A stretch of 56,804 nucleotides of DNA, taken from the NCBI GenBank assembly GCA_029066845.1, contig JAIEFR010000017.1, positions 1-56,804 of the forward strand. The letters run 5' to 3'. Made by a program: the position numbers and the translations under genes. This document shows positions 44,351-52,188 of the stretch, in pieces. Each line of letters opens with the position of its first letter. The first letter of the stretch is position 1. This DNA is from Clostridia bacterium. GTDB taxonomy: Bacteria; Bacillota; Clostridia; Christensenellales; Borkfalkiaceae. The notes beneath the pieces are model-generated. The model ran no database searches. It was given only the letters and a program-made list of their open reading frames with translations, and was not told the origin of the DNA.

Positions 44351-45010
44351 ATGATAGTTTTCGTAATTGCTATGGAGAGCGAGGCGCGCCCCGTCATAGA
44401 CAAAATGCAAAATGCCGTGGAGAGCGTTGTGCACGAAAGAAAAGTCGTGCGCGGCAAACTGAACGGCAAGGATACGGCGGTTATTGTTTGCGGCGTGGGC
44501 AAGACCAACGCGGCGGCGGGCACGCAGTACGCGATTGATTGTCTGGGTGCTGACAAGATTATAAACGTCGGCTTTGCGGGCGGACTGAACGGCGGCACCG
44601 AGGTGGGCAACGTTTACTGTATAAGCGGTGCGGCGCAGTACGATTTTGACCTTGCCGCAATTAACGGCACTTCCGTAGGCACGCTGAACGAATACTCCGA
44701 GCCCTTTATGGAGCTTGCCGCGTGCGCCCTCTACCCTGCCAGAAAGCTGGCGACGGGCGACAGATTTAACGACAGCATTGCGGACTTCGAATTTTTGACC
44801 GGAACGCTAGGCACGGATATTCGCGATATGGAGGGCGGCGCGGTTGCGCACGTCTGCAAGCGTGCAAACGTACCCTGCTACTCCTTCAAAGTCATTTCGG
44901 ACGTGGCGGGTTCGGGCAGTACTACCGAACAGTTTTTGCAAAATATTGCCCTGTGCGCAAAAGTGCTGGGCGAAAATATAACCGATATTTTCGAGGCGGT
45001 AAATGGATAG
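44351..45010 (+). CDS. mtnN: MTA/SAH nucleosidase
   Basis: A 219-residue nucleosidase that cleaves S-adenosylhomocysteine and methylthioadenosine (Pfs). The N-terminal AMESEARPVIDKM, the CGVGKTNAAAGTQYAIDCL loop and the catalytic DMEGGAVAHVCKRANVPCY are present, followed by SFKVISDVAG with the catalytic Asp. It is slightly short but complete. The start at 44351 is preferred to an upstream in-frame ATG (44294) because of family alignment and the promoter. It overlaps luxS by 8 nt, so the two steps from SAH to homocysteine are co-translated. Confidence 0.93.
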   Translation: MIVFVIAMESEARPVIDKMQNAVESVVHERKVVRGKLNGKDTAVIVCGVGKTNAAAGTQYAIDCLGADKIINVGFAGGLNGGTEVGNVYCISGAAQYDFDLAAINGTSVGTLNEYSEPFMELAACALYPARKLATGDRFNDSIADFEFLTGTLGTDIRDMEGGAVAHVCKRANVPCYSFKVISDVAGSGSTTEQFLQNIALCAKVLGENITDIFEAVNG

Positions 45011-45434
45011 AATACCCTCTTTTTCGAAAAACCACGACCTGCTTGAACAGGGCCTGCACAAGAGTATGGAAATGCACGGCGTGACCACCTGGGATTTGCG
45101 CTTTAAAAAGCCCAACGCGGGCGACTACGTTACGCCCGCCGCCCTGCACACCGTGGAGCATATTCTTGCAACCGTTTTGCGCAATTCCGAAAAAAAGGAC
45201 GACGTCATTTATTTCGGTCCTATGGGTTGCAGGACGGGGTTCTACCTTCTGACGGTCAACCTCGACTATGCGCAGGTGCTTGACCTTCTGAAACGTTGTT
45301 TTCTGGTTGCGCTCACCTTTAAGGAAGTGCCCGGGAGCAAGCGCGAGGAGTGCGGCAACTATCTGGAACACGACCTTGACGGCGCGCTTAAAGAGATTGG
45401 TGCGTACCTTGAAATACTGAACGGTTTAAGTTGA
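45003..45434 (+). CDS. luxS: S-ribosylhomocysteine lyase LuxS
   Basis: A 143-residue metalloenzyme that converts S-ribosylhomocysteine to homocysteine and the autoinducer-2 precursor. The metal-binding HTVEH lies at residues 49-53 and the third ligand Cys near 117 (EECGNYLEHDL). The catalytic Cys is at 76 in GPMGCRTGFYLL. It is shorter than the usual 150-160 residues but has every motif. The start overlaps the mtnN stop. Homocysteine produced here joins that made by MetY elsewhere in the window. Confidence 0.95.
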   Translation: MDRIPSFSKNHDLLEQGLHKSMEMHGVTTWDLRFKKPNAGDYVTPAALHTVEHILATVLRNSEKKDDVIYFGPMGCRTGFYLLTVNLDYAQVLDLLKRCFLVALTFKEVPGSKREECGNYLEHDLDGALKEIGAYLEILNGLS

Positions 45435-45446
45435 GGAAAAGATAAA

Positions 45447-46118
45447 ATGATAAAGCTCGGAGGAGGCTGGGACGAGGCGCTTGCGCCGCTGTTCGCCGAC
45501 GAAAGATATTTAAGCATACGTGAATTTTTGAAGCGCGAATATTCGACGCACGTCGTATATCCCGATATGTACGACCTCTACAACTGCTTCCGCTTTACGC
45601 CGCTGATCAACGTTAAAGCCGTGATTTTGGGGCAGGACCCCTACCACGAGCCGGGGCAGGCGCACGGACTGTGCTTTTCGGTAAAACCCGGAGTGCCACT
45701 TCCCCCGTCGCTGCAGAATATCTATAAGGAAATAGAGAGCGATTTGGGGATTGTCGAGCCGAAGTGCGGCGATCTGACCAAGTGGGCGCAGCAGGGAGTT
45801 TTGCTTTTAAACACCACGCTGACCGTGCGCGAGCATATGGCGAACAGCCACTCCAAATGCGGCTGGGCGTGGTTCACCGACAGCGTTATCAAACTCATTT
45901 CGGACAAATGCGAAAACGTAGTGTTCATTCTTTGGGGAGGCAACGCGCGCGGCAAAGTGCCCCTTATTGATACGAGAAAGCACCTCATATTGCAGTGCGC
46001 GCACCCTTCGCCCCTTTCCGCTTACAACGGATTTTTCGGTTGCAAGTTCTTTTCGAAAACGAACGATTACCTTACCGCTCACGGCAAGGAGCCCATTGAT
46101 TGGGATTTGAATAAATAA
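45447..46118 (+). CDS. ung: uracil-DNA glycosylase
   Basis: A 223-residue family 1 uracil-DNA glycosylase that removes uracil from DNA. The catalytic water-activating motif GQDPYHEPGQAHGLCFSV, the Asn-containing LLNTTLTV loop, and the DNA-intercalating HPSPLSAYNGFFG are intact. GAGGAAAAG precedes the ATG, 12 bp after luxS, so it is probably in the same operon although functionally unrelated. Confidence 0.98.
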   Translation: MIKLGGGWDEALAPLFADERYLSIREFLKREYSTHVVYPDMYDLYNCFRFTPLINVKAVILGQDPYHEPGQAHGLCFSVKPGVPLPPSLQNIYKEIESDLGIVEPKCGDLTKWAQQGVLLLNTTLTVREHMANSHSKCGWAWFTDSVIKLISDKCENVVFILWGGNARGKVPLIDTRKHLILQCAHPSPLSAYNGFFGCKFFSKTNDYLTAHGKEPIDWDLNK

Positions 46119-46276
46119 TCTTACCGACTACTCCTCGGATTAGAAGCGAGCAAGACAAGGAGCACGAGCACCGACCGCAGAGAGTGTACACAGAAGTACA
46201 CGACCAAGGCGGCGCGGAGCGCGACACAGTATTGCAATGCTTATAATTCGAGCGCAATTTTAAGGAGAGAAAACAT
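46119..46276 (+). other. unexplained 158-bp spacer with dense short repeats
   Basis: No open frame with a start and ribosome binding site fits. The plus strand is purine-rich over 46141-46185 with repeated GAGCA units, then holds an inverted repeat GTGTAC / GTACAC (46184-46201), a GCG-rich block, ATTGCAAT, and a TATAAT box (46242-46247) without a good -35. It could be a leader for the following gene or a copy of a dispersed intergenic element. Confidence 0.4.
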
Positions 46277-47491
46277 ATGAAATATGTTGTAGTATTGGGC
46301 GACGGTATGGCCGACTGGAAAATAGCCAGCCTTGGCAACAAGACCTGCCTGGAAGCCGCGAACACCGTAACCTTAGATAAGCTTGCACCCCTTTCCGAAG
46401 TGGGACTTTGCAAGACCGTTCCCGACGGAATGAAGCCGGGCAGCGACGTTGCCAATATGTCCGTGCTGGGCTTTGACCCCCACCGCTTTTACACTGGGCG
46501 TTCGCCTCTGGAAGCCGTTTCGATGGGCATTAAGCTGACCGATACGGACGTGACTTTGCGCTGCAACCTTGTCACCCTTTCCGACGAGGAAACTTACGAA
46601 GACAAAACTATGGTCGATTATTCGGCGGGCGAAATTTCCACCGAGGAAGCCGCCGAGCTTATCGCCTATTTAAAAAGCAGCCTGGACAACGAACGCTTTA
46701 CCTTATACTCGGGCATATCATACAGGCACTGTCTTGTCGTTAAAAACGGCGTGACCGGGCACGACCTTACCCCTCCGCACGACATTTCCGACAGGAAGAT
46801 AACCGAGCATCTGCCCAAGGGCGAGTTGGGCGGCGTTTACCTTGAAATGATGAAGAGGAGCGCAAAGCTGATTGCCGATCACCCCGTAAATAAAAAGCGC
46901 GTTGCCGAGGGCAAGCGCCCCGCGAACTCCATATGGCTGTGGGGCGAGGGCACAAAACCCGCGCTCAGCCCCTTTGAAAAGGCGCACGCGCTGAAAGGCG
47001 GAATTATTTCTGCGGTTGACCTTGTCAAGGGCATAGGTATGCTTGCGGATATGCGCGTTATCGAGGTTGAAGGCGCGACGGGCAATTACGACACCGACTT
47101 TAAGGGCAAGGCGGAAGCCGCGGCGGACGCGCTTATCGGCGGACTTGATTTCGTTTATATCCATATGGAAGCGCCCGACGAATGCGGACATCACGGCGAC
47201 GTTGCGCACAAGATATACTCCATCGAGCAGATTGACAACGTGGTTATTCCCACGCTGTGCGAAAGATTGGAAAGTGCGGGCGAAAAATACGCCGTTCTGG
47301 TTACGCCCGACCATCCCACTCCCTGCGCCTGCAAGACGCACGTTTCCGAACCCGTGCCCTATCTCATTTATTCGAATGCGAAAAACCTTTCGAACGGCGC
47401 GGTGCGCTACACCGAGGACGAAGCGGCAAAGACGGGCACGTACGTTGCCGACGGCTACAAGCTGATTGAACGCCTGCTAGCCGTGAAGTAA
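46277..47491 (+). CDS. apgM: ApgM-type phosphoglycerate mutase homologue (possible homoserine kinase)
   Basis: A 404-residue alkaline-phosphatase-superfamily protein of the archaeal-type cofactor-independent phosphoglycerate mutase group. The N-terminal metal site is VVVLGDGMADW, the catalytic Ser is in PGSDVANMSVLGFDP, and the C-terminal metal ligands are in HGDVAHKIYSIEQIDNVV and LVTPDHPTPC. AAGGAG precedes the ATG. The bacterial members of this subgroup have been proposed as alternative homoserine kinases because of their gene neighbourhoods; here asd, dapA and dapB lie only 6 kb away but not in the same operon, so either role is open. Confidence 0.85.
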   Translation: MKYVVVLGDGMADWKIASLGNKTCLEAANTVTLDKLAPLSEVGLCKTVPDGMKPGSDVANMSVLGFDPHRFYTGRSPLEAVSMGIKLTDTDVTLRCNLVTLSDEETYEDKTMVDYSAGEISTEEAAELIAYLKSSLDNERFTLYSGISYRHCLVVKNGVTGHDLTPPHDISDRKITEHLPKGELGGVYLEMMKRSAKLIADHPVNKKRVAEGKRPANSIWLWGEGTKPALSPFEKAHALKGGIISAVDLVKGIGMLADMRVIEVEGATGNYDTDFKGKAEAAADALIGGLDFVYIHMEAPDECGHHGDVAHKIYSIEQIDNVVIPTLCERLESAGEKYAVLVTPDHPTPCACKTHVSEPVPYLIYSNAKNLSNGAVRYTEDEAAKTGTYVADGYKLIERLLAVK

Positions 47492-47523
47492 GACGAATTC
47501 AGAGAAAATTAAATTAGATAACT

Positions 47524-47555
47524 AAAGGCGGCGGCGCAACTGCGCCGCCGCCTTT
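47524..47555. terminator. bidirectional terminator
   Basis: A perfect 15-bp stem AAAGGCGGCGGCGCA / TGCGCCGCCGCCTTT with a 2-nt loop lies between convergent genes. Confidence 0.85.
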
Positions 47556-47568
47556 ATCTACGAACAAA

Positions 47569-47862
47569 TCAGTTCGCTTCGAGCTGTTTCTTTTCCTTTT
47601 TGAATGTTTCGGTCGTCTGGTCAATCATCTGCTTCTGCGCGGGCGTAGGCGTGTAATATCCGCGGGTTGACATCTGGCTGAAAAGCGAGTACTGGTTTTC
47701 CGCAACCGAGTTGAGATGCGTGGAAAAACTCTTTCTCAGGCTCTTGGAGCTGCCCTCGAACAGCGCGGTCGTGTAGAACGACATAAGCTGTTTTTCGCTT
47801 TCGAGCATATCCTGAATTGCGTCCTTTTCGTTGAGCTGGGTGTTCATTTTCGTAAGCTTCAT
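47569..47862 (-). CDS. CotF-like spore coat protein (larger of a pair)
   Basis: A 97-residue helical protein resembling the CotF/CotF-like coat family: QLNEKDAIQDMLESEKQLMS followed by YTTALFEGSSKSLRKSF and a tail with RGYYTPTPAQKQMI. The family coats spores in clostridia; a ferritin-like helical bundle is expected. It follows the smaller CotF-like gene by 5 bp. The functional claim rests on sequence pattern and pairing, so it is a family-level call. Confidence 0.75.
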   Translation of the reverse strand: MKLTKMNTQLNEKDAIQDMLESEKQLMSFYTTALFEGSSKSLRKSFSTHLNSVAENQYSLFSQMSTRGYYTPTPAQKQMIDQTTETFKKEKKQLEAN

Positions 47863-47867
47863 TTGCC

Positions 47868-48056
47868 TTAACCTCCTATTACCTTCAACAGTTCGTTATA
47901 TCTTCTCTGGTGCTCGTCGGCTATGCGGCACATACAGTCGGCAAGGTCGGGGTCGGTGAGCGACTTGGAATATGCCCTCGCCTTTTTGCAAATCAGCCCT
48001 TCGAACGTGAGGGCGTCGGCAATCATAGTAAGTTCTTTTGACGTCAATTGTGTCAT
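47868..48056 (-). CDS. CotF-like small coat protein
   Basis: A 62-residue helical protein (LTMIADALTFEGLICKKARA, then DLADCMCRIADEHQRRYNEL), similar to the short partner found with CotF-type proteins in clostridia. GGAGGT sits six bases before the ATG but is buried in the 3' arm of a perfect 13-bp hairpin, so translation is probably restrained until the hairpin opens. It starts the CotF-like gene pair. Confidence 0.75.
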   Translation of the reverse strand: MTQLTSKELTMIADALTFEGLICKKARAYSKSLTDPDLADCMCRIADEHQRRYNELLKVIGG

Positions 48057-48062
48057 AAAAAT

Positions 48063-48096
48063 ACCTCCGAAAAAGTTATTGCCCTTTTTCGGAGGT
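48063..48096 (-). promoter_or_regulatory. hairpin containing the CotF-like ribosome binding site
   Basis: Perfect 13-bp stem: ACCTCCGAAAAAG / CTTTTTCGGAGGT with an 8-nt loop. In the minus-strand RNA the 3' arm holds GGAGG, and ATTTTT then ATG follow. It may terminate the upstream operon as well as block ribosome entry. Confidence 0.75.
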
Positions 48097-48115
48097 TTAA
48101 TCGCTATGTTCTATT

Positions 48116-48946
48116 TTATTTTTTGTCGGGCAATTCGCCGAAAATGTCCACTTCGTTTGCGCTGTGCGCCTTTATCGCCTGATAGTACGGGTCGTTGGAG
48201 AAGTCGCGCTCCTTTTCGTAGCTGCCGCCCAGACTCTCTATCGCGTATTTGAGTTCCTGGTATTCTATGAAGGTTATGCCCTCCTCGTCGATTTTGTCGA
48301 GGAGGTATTCCAGAGCGCGCTCGTCGCCGTACGCCGCCAGATAGCTTGCGTGCATAGGCACGTCGTCGCCCGTGCGGAATTCCTTGATAAGTATATCGAA
48401 AATTTCGTCGTCGCGGATTACGCAGCGCGAGAGTATTTCCAGCATATATTCCCTCTGCACGCCCTTTTTATAGAAGTCGAGAGCCTGCTCCTTCACGTCG
48501 TCGGCAAACTCCTTTACATTGTCCACGCAGGTGTTGCGGACGTCCTCGTTTTCGGAAGTCGTCAAAAGGCGCATATATTCGGGCAAAGCTTCGCGGCTTG
48601 CGCCTAGAAGATTGAGCGCGTACGCAATTTCGTCCTCAGTGCCGCTGAGCAGAGGGATAAGCAGTTTTTCGGGCTTTCTGCTCTCTATCGCGTTGCACAG
48701 AAATTCGCTTACCGCAACGCCCTGCTTTAAGTGCGCGCGGAGCTGGGCGACCAACTGACCGTCGTCCATATCGGCATAGTACTGATTGGGCGACTTGCCG
48801 AGCGACTTAATTACCGTATCGCCGAAGCGCGCGTACATTTTGGGAATGATGTCCTCCCATTCCTTTTCTCTGTACTTGTCGGCGTTTTTCTTTACGTATT
48901 CGGACAACTTTTCGTCGAACATTCCGTCGAAATCGTAGAGCTTCAT
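48116..48946 (-). CDS. HEAT-like helical repeat protein
   Basis: A 276-residue soluble protein of unknown function. From about residue 75 it consists of paired helices of HEAT/armadillo type (PEKLLIPLLSGTEDEIAYAL, later EDVRNTCVDNVKEFADDVKE and ALEYLLDKIDEEGITFIEYQ). There is no signal peptide. Its start overlaps the stop of the TPR gene (ATGA), so the two are co-translated. A scaffold role is plausible. The first 70 residues (YDFDGMFDEKLSEYVKKNAD) do not match the repeat. Confidence 0.65.
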   Translation of the reverse strand: MKLYDFDGMFDEKLSEYVKKNADKYREKEWEDIIPKMYARFGDTVIKSLGKSPNQYYADMDDGQLVAQLRAHLKQGVAVSEFLCNAIESRKPEKLLIPLLSGTEDEIAYALNLLGASREALPEYMRLLTTSENEDVRNTCVDNVKEFADDVKEQALDFYKKGVQREYMLEILSRCVIRDDEIFDILIKEFRTGDDVPMHASYLAAYGDERALEYLLDKIDEEGITFIEYQELKYAIESLGGSYEKERDFSNDPYYQAIKAHSANEVDIFGELPDKK

Positions 48947-50616
48947 TTAACCAACTCCAATATTGAATTTACTTTTTCCTCGGTTACGCCGAAGAAAGAG
49001 CATAGCTGTTCGTCCTTTAAACCACTTTCCTTTACTTCCGAAAACTTCATTATGGCGGCGGCGAGCACGGGCACCGAACGGCAGACGTCCAGTTTGCCCT
49101 CCCTTTCCAGTCGCGTATACAGCTTTTCGGTTGCGGCGCACAGCATAAACGGGTACTCGGGTTCGAGCATTGCAAACCGCGAGAACGCCAGTCCGTACGC
49201 GCGCAGGAAAGTCTTTTTCTTGTTCTTGCCTATTTCCAGCGGAACGAGCGTCACCTTTTTGTAGAGGTTGCACACGACAAGCCCGTATTCGCCCTCCCTG
49301 TTCTGCTGAACGAGTGCGCTGAGCACTTCCAGCTTGACGCCGTCCTGCAAAAACGCGTCAAGCAAAATGTCGCGCACGGTGTCTTCCAGACCGCCCTTTA
49401 CGGCGCTCATAGCGCCCAAGAGTTTAAGTTCGTACGAGGCGTTATTGTCGCCCTCGTCGAAGCACCAGTGCACCATACCCGTGACGTCCGCTTCCCGGCA
49501 GAGCTTTTGCGCCTGTTTGTCGCTGAGGCGGCAGAACGCCGTTAAAAAGCTTATATTCGCCTCGCATTCGGCTTTTGGTAGACGGTAAAAGTATTCTAAA
49601 ATTTTGCGCTTGTCCGCATCCTTTTTGGCTTCGCCCGTAGCGAAAAAGTGCCAGTAGTCCGCGGTGACCGCGTTGGGATATATCGTGAGGAGCGTATCGA
49701 AAATTTCCAGTCCTTTTTCCGCTCTGCCCGAATTGTAAGCCGCAACCGCCTTGAAAAACAAAAGCGAACAGTCGAAGGCAAACCTTTCGTCCAGCCGCGA
49801 GAAAATGGAAAAAGCCTGCTCGTGCATACCGTTTTCGCAGCACACCGTGGCGATTTTATACAGCTCCTCGTCCTCTTCCGGGTTGATTGCAAGCAGCCGC
49901 AAAGCAAGCTCCTTTGCCTCCTCCGATTTGTGCTGCTGGCTCTTTACCGCGGCAAGGGTGGTAAGCGCCTGAACGTTGTCGGGGTCGCGCTTTAAAATGC
50001 CGAGGCACTCCGCTTCCGCCTGCTCGTTTTTATCGCTTATGACGTTGCACATTGCGATATAGTTGCGCGCGGCAAGATATTTTTCGCTTCTTTCGTCAAC
50101 CTTGTCGAACTCCGCAACGGCGTCGTCGAACTGGTTTTTCTTCATAAATTCCACGCCGCTTTCCAGCTCCTCGGAATAGTCCACAAGCTGGGGCGGATAG
50201 GCGAACCTTAAAGCGGGCTTTTCGGTCTTTAAAAAGGATTCTATAATTTCCTGTCTGTTCTGGGCGGTGAGCTCGGTGTCCGTTTCCATTAAAAGCTTGT
50301 TGTAATAGAAGGCGGCAAAGCTGTCCATTCCCATATTCATAAAGCTTACCGCAATGCCCTCGTAAGCTTCGGCAAGGTCGGCGCCGTCGCCGGCGTAATC
50401 GATGTACTTGAACCAGCCGTTAATACATTTTTCGTACAGACCCATATCGTCAAACGCTTCGGCGTACAACATATAGGAGTCCTCGTCGTTGCCGTTGAGT
50501 ACAGCGTTTTTATTGAGCATTTTGAGCGCCGCAATATAGTCGTGCCCCTCCACGCAGTCCGCTGCAATGGATATGAGCCTGTCGGCGCTTAAATCGATAC
50601 GGTCCGTCTTGTTCAT
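48943..50616 (-). CDS. TPR protein
   Basis: A 557-residue cytoplasmic protein with tetratricopeptide-type repeats over about residues 10-320 (EGHDYIAALKMLNKNAVLNG; EQAEAECLGILKRDPDNVQA followed by LTTLAAVKSQQHKSEEAKEL). The last 230 residues are helical but less regular. No enzyme domain is seen. It lies 4 bp after hslO and overlaps the HEAT-like gene, which suggests a protein-assembly or quality-control role together with Hsp33, though this is only inference. Confidence 0.75.
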   Translation of the reverse strand: MNKTDRIDLSADRLISIAADCVEGHDYIAALKMLNKNAVLNGNDEDSYMLYAEAFDDMGLYEKCINGWFKYIDYAGDGADLAEAYEGIAVSFMNMGMDSFAAFYYNKLLMETDTELTAQNRQEIIESFLKTEKPALRFAYPPQLVDYSEELESGVEFMKKNQFDDAVAEFDKVDERSEKYLAARNYIAMCNVISDKNEQAEAECLGILKRDPDNVQALTTLAAVKSQQHKSEEAKELALRLLAINPEEDEELYKIATVCCENGMHEQAFSIFSRLDERFAFDCSLLFFKAVAAYNSGRAEKGLEIFDTLLTIYPNAVTADYWHFFATGEAKKDADKRKILEYFYRLPKAECEANISFLTAFCRLSDKQAQKLCREADVTGMVHWCFDEGDNNASYELKLLGAMSAVKGGLEDTVRDILLDAFLQDGVKLEVLSALVQQNREGEYGLVVCNLYKKVTLVPLEIGKNKKKTFLRAYGLAFSRFAMLEPEYPFMLCAATEKLYTRLEREGKLDVCRSVPVLAAAIMKFSEVKESGLKDEQLCSFFGVTEEKVNSILELVK

Positions 50617-50620
50617 TTAC

Positions 50621-51442
50621 TTAAAAAATTTCCTCTACACGCTTCTTATCGTATATGTAATCCTTATTGCAATAGTGGCAATGTACCTTGACTTCACCCA
50701 GCTCTTCGCAGATTTTTAAAAGCTCGGCTTTGCCCACGGAAGCGAGAACGCCGCGGATTTTTTCTTCCGAACAGTTGCATCTGTATTCGGGAAAGAGAGC
50801 CGTTACTTCGTCGTTTGCAAGCTGTTTGAAATATTCGTTATAGATATTTTCCGCGTTAGAAAACTTTTCCGCCGCGCCTGCCTTGTAGGTATTGAAAGCG
50901 TCGCCCGCAAGCTCTATTTGCTCCTGCTGCGCATCGGGAAGAAGCTGCATTACAACGCCGCCCGCCCAGACGCATTTGCCGTTTTTATCAAACTCGGTAG
51001 AGAGCGCAACAGCCGTGGGTATCTGCTCGCTCTGCCCGAAGTAGGTTTCCAGTATGTCCGAAATATCGTCCGACAGTATTTCGCAAGTGCCTACGAAGGG
51101 ACGCGTTGAAAAACCGTCCTCGCGCACGACCGTGAGAGCGCCGCCCTTTAAGGTATGCGAGCAGGTGCCGTCCGCATAGCCGCGCACGTGCAAATCCGCG
51201 TCCGCCGATACGGACACCGCGCCGTCGCCGTCCTTAGCTTTTACCGTCAAAGATACCGAGCCGCGCTCGCTCTTCAACGACGAAGCGATATACGCTCCGC
51301 AGGTTAAAAGTCCGCCCAGAATCGCAGAAGCCTCGGGCGTGGTTTTATGAATTTCGACCGCCCTTTGCACGAGCGACGTCGCTTCGAGAACGGAAAGAGA
51401 AATCTGTCCGTCACATATAAGAGTGCGCAAAATTTTATCCAT
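50621..51442 (-). CDS. hslO: redox-regulated chaperone Hsp33
   Basis: A 273-residue chaperone that becomes active on oxidative unfolding. The N-terminal core domain contains GGLLTCGAYIASSLKSERG and VREDGFSTRPFVGTCEIL. The C-terminal redox switch has four Zn-binding cysteines: CNC near residue 223 and CHYC near 257 (YRCNCSEEKIRGVLASVG; VKVHCHYCNKDYIY). AAGGGGA precedes the ATG. It is central in an operon of membrane, methyltransferase, TPR and HEAT-like genes. Confidence 0.96.
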   Translation of the reverse strand: MDKILRTLICDGQISLSVLEATSLVQRAVEIHKTTPEASAILGGLLTCGAYIASSLKSERGSVSLTVKAKDGDGAVSVSADADLHVRGYADGTCSHTLKGGALTVVREDGFSTRPFVGTCEILSDDISDILETYFGQSEQIPTAVALSTEFDKNGKCVWAGGVVMQLLPDAQQEQIELAGDAFNTYKAGAAEKFSNAENIYNEYFKQLANDEVTALFPEYRCNCSEEKIRGVLASVGKAELLKICEELGEVKVHCHYCNKDYIYDKKRVEEIF

Positions 51443-51458
51443 TACCCGTCCCCTTGAA

Positions 51459-52184
51459 TTACTTTTTGAATGCCGCGAACTGTATGCGTTCGCTCTTGTC
51501 GCCTCCGAGGTGTCCCTCGCTCTCCACGCGGGCGAACCCCGCTTCGTGCAGAGCGGCGATTATTTCCTCCTCGGTATGGGCGTACTGTATATGCGTTTCC
51601 TCACGCCTTTCGTAGCGACCGTCCGCCTGCTTAATAAAGAAGGTCAGTTCCATCTGCACGCCGTCCTCGGTCTGCTTGTTGAACCACAGATAGGAAATAT
51701 CTTCCCCGTCCTCGCCGAAAAGATTTTCGCCGATAATATTGCGGATTTTATTGTGACTGCTTATATCGAAAAAGAACGCACCGTTTGCGTTGGTGGCGGC
51801 ATATACGCGTGCAAACGCCGTTTTGAGCTTATCCTTGGACACGTAGTTTATGCAGTCGTTGACCGCCGTGCAGAAATCGACTTTGCGGCACACTTTCAGT
51901 TTGGTTATATCGCCGCATAAAAATTCACAGCGGACGCCTTCTTTTGCCGCCTTTTGCCGCGCGACCGAAAGCATACTTTCCGAAATATCCACTCCGTCAA
52001 CCTTATAGCCCGCCTTGTTGAGCGCGCGCGTAAAATAGCCGTTGCCGCAACCTATGTCCAGCCCGCTGGAATAGTTGCCTGCGCCCTTTATTTTATTTAA
52101 CAAATACTGCGACCATTTTAAATAGTCGCAGTCTGCGTTTAAGTATTCGAACCAGCCGCCAAGCGCGGTATAACTTTGTGCCAT
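51459..52184 (-). CDS. class I SAM-dependent methyltransferase
   Basis: A 241-residue Rossmann-fold methyltransferase. Motif I is LDIGCGNGYFTRALNKAGY near residue 45, then VDGVDISESML and, near residue 95, FLCGDITKL; the post-I acidic residue and motif IV region FCTAVNDCINY follow. The substrate is unknown. The start at 52184 is 4 bp after the membrane protein stop and lacks a good ribosome binding site, so translation is probably coupled. An in-frame ATG further up lies inside the membrane protein gene. Confidence 0.9.
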   Translation of the reverse strand: MAQSYTALGGWFEYLNADCDYLKWSQYLLNKIKGAGNYSSGLDIGCGNGYFTRALNKAGYKVDGVDISESMLSVARQKAAKEGVRCEFLCGDITKLKVCRKVDFCTAVNDCINYVSKDKLKTAFARVYAATNANGAFFFDISSHNKIRNIIGENLFGEDGEDISYLWFNKQTEDGVQMELTFFIKQADGRYERREETHIQYAHTEEEIIAALHEAGFARVESEGHLGGDKSERIQFAAFKK

Positions 52185-52188
52185 AAAT

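Noticed and set aside
46072-46455. Minus-strand open frame across the apgM spacer
   Set aside because: Cysteine- and serine-rich, antisense to the start of apgM and the end of ung, with no ribosome binding site; treated as non-coding.
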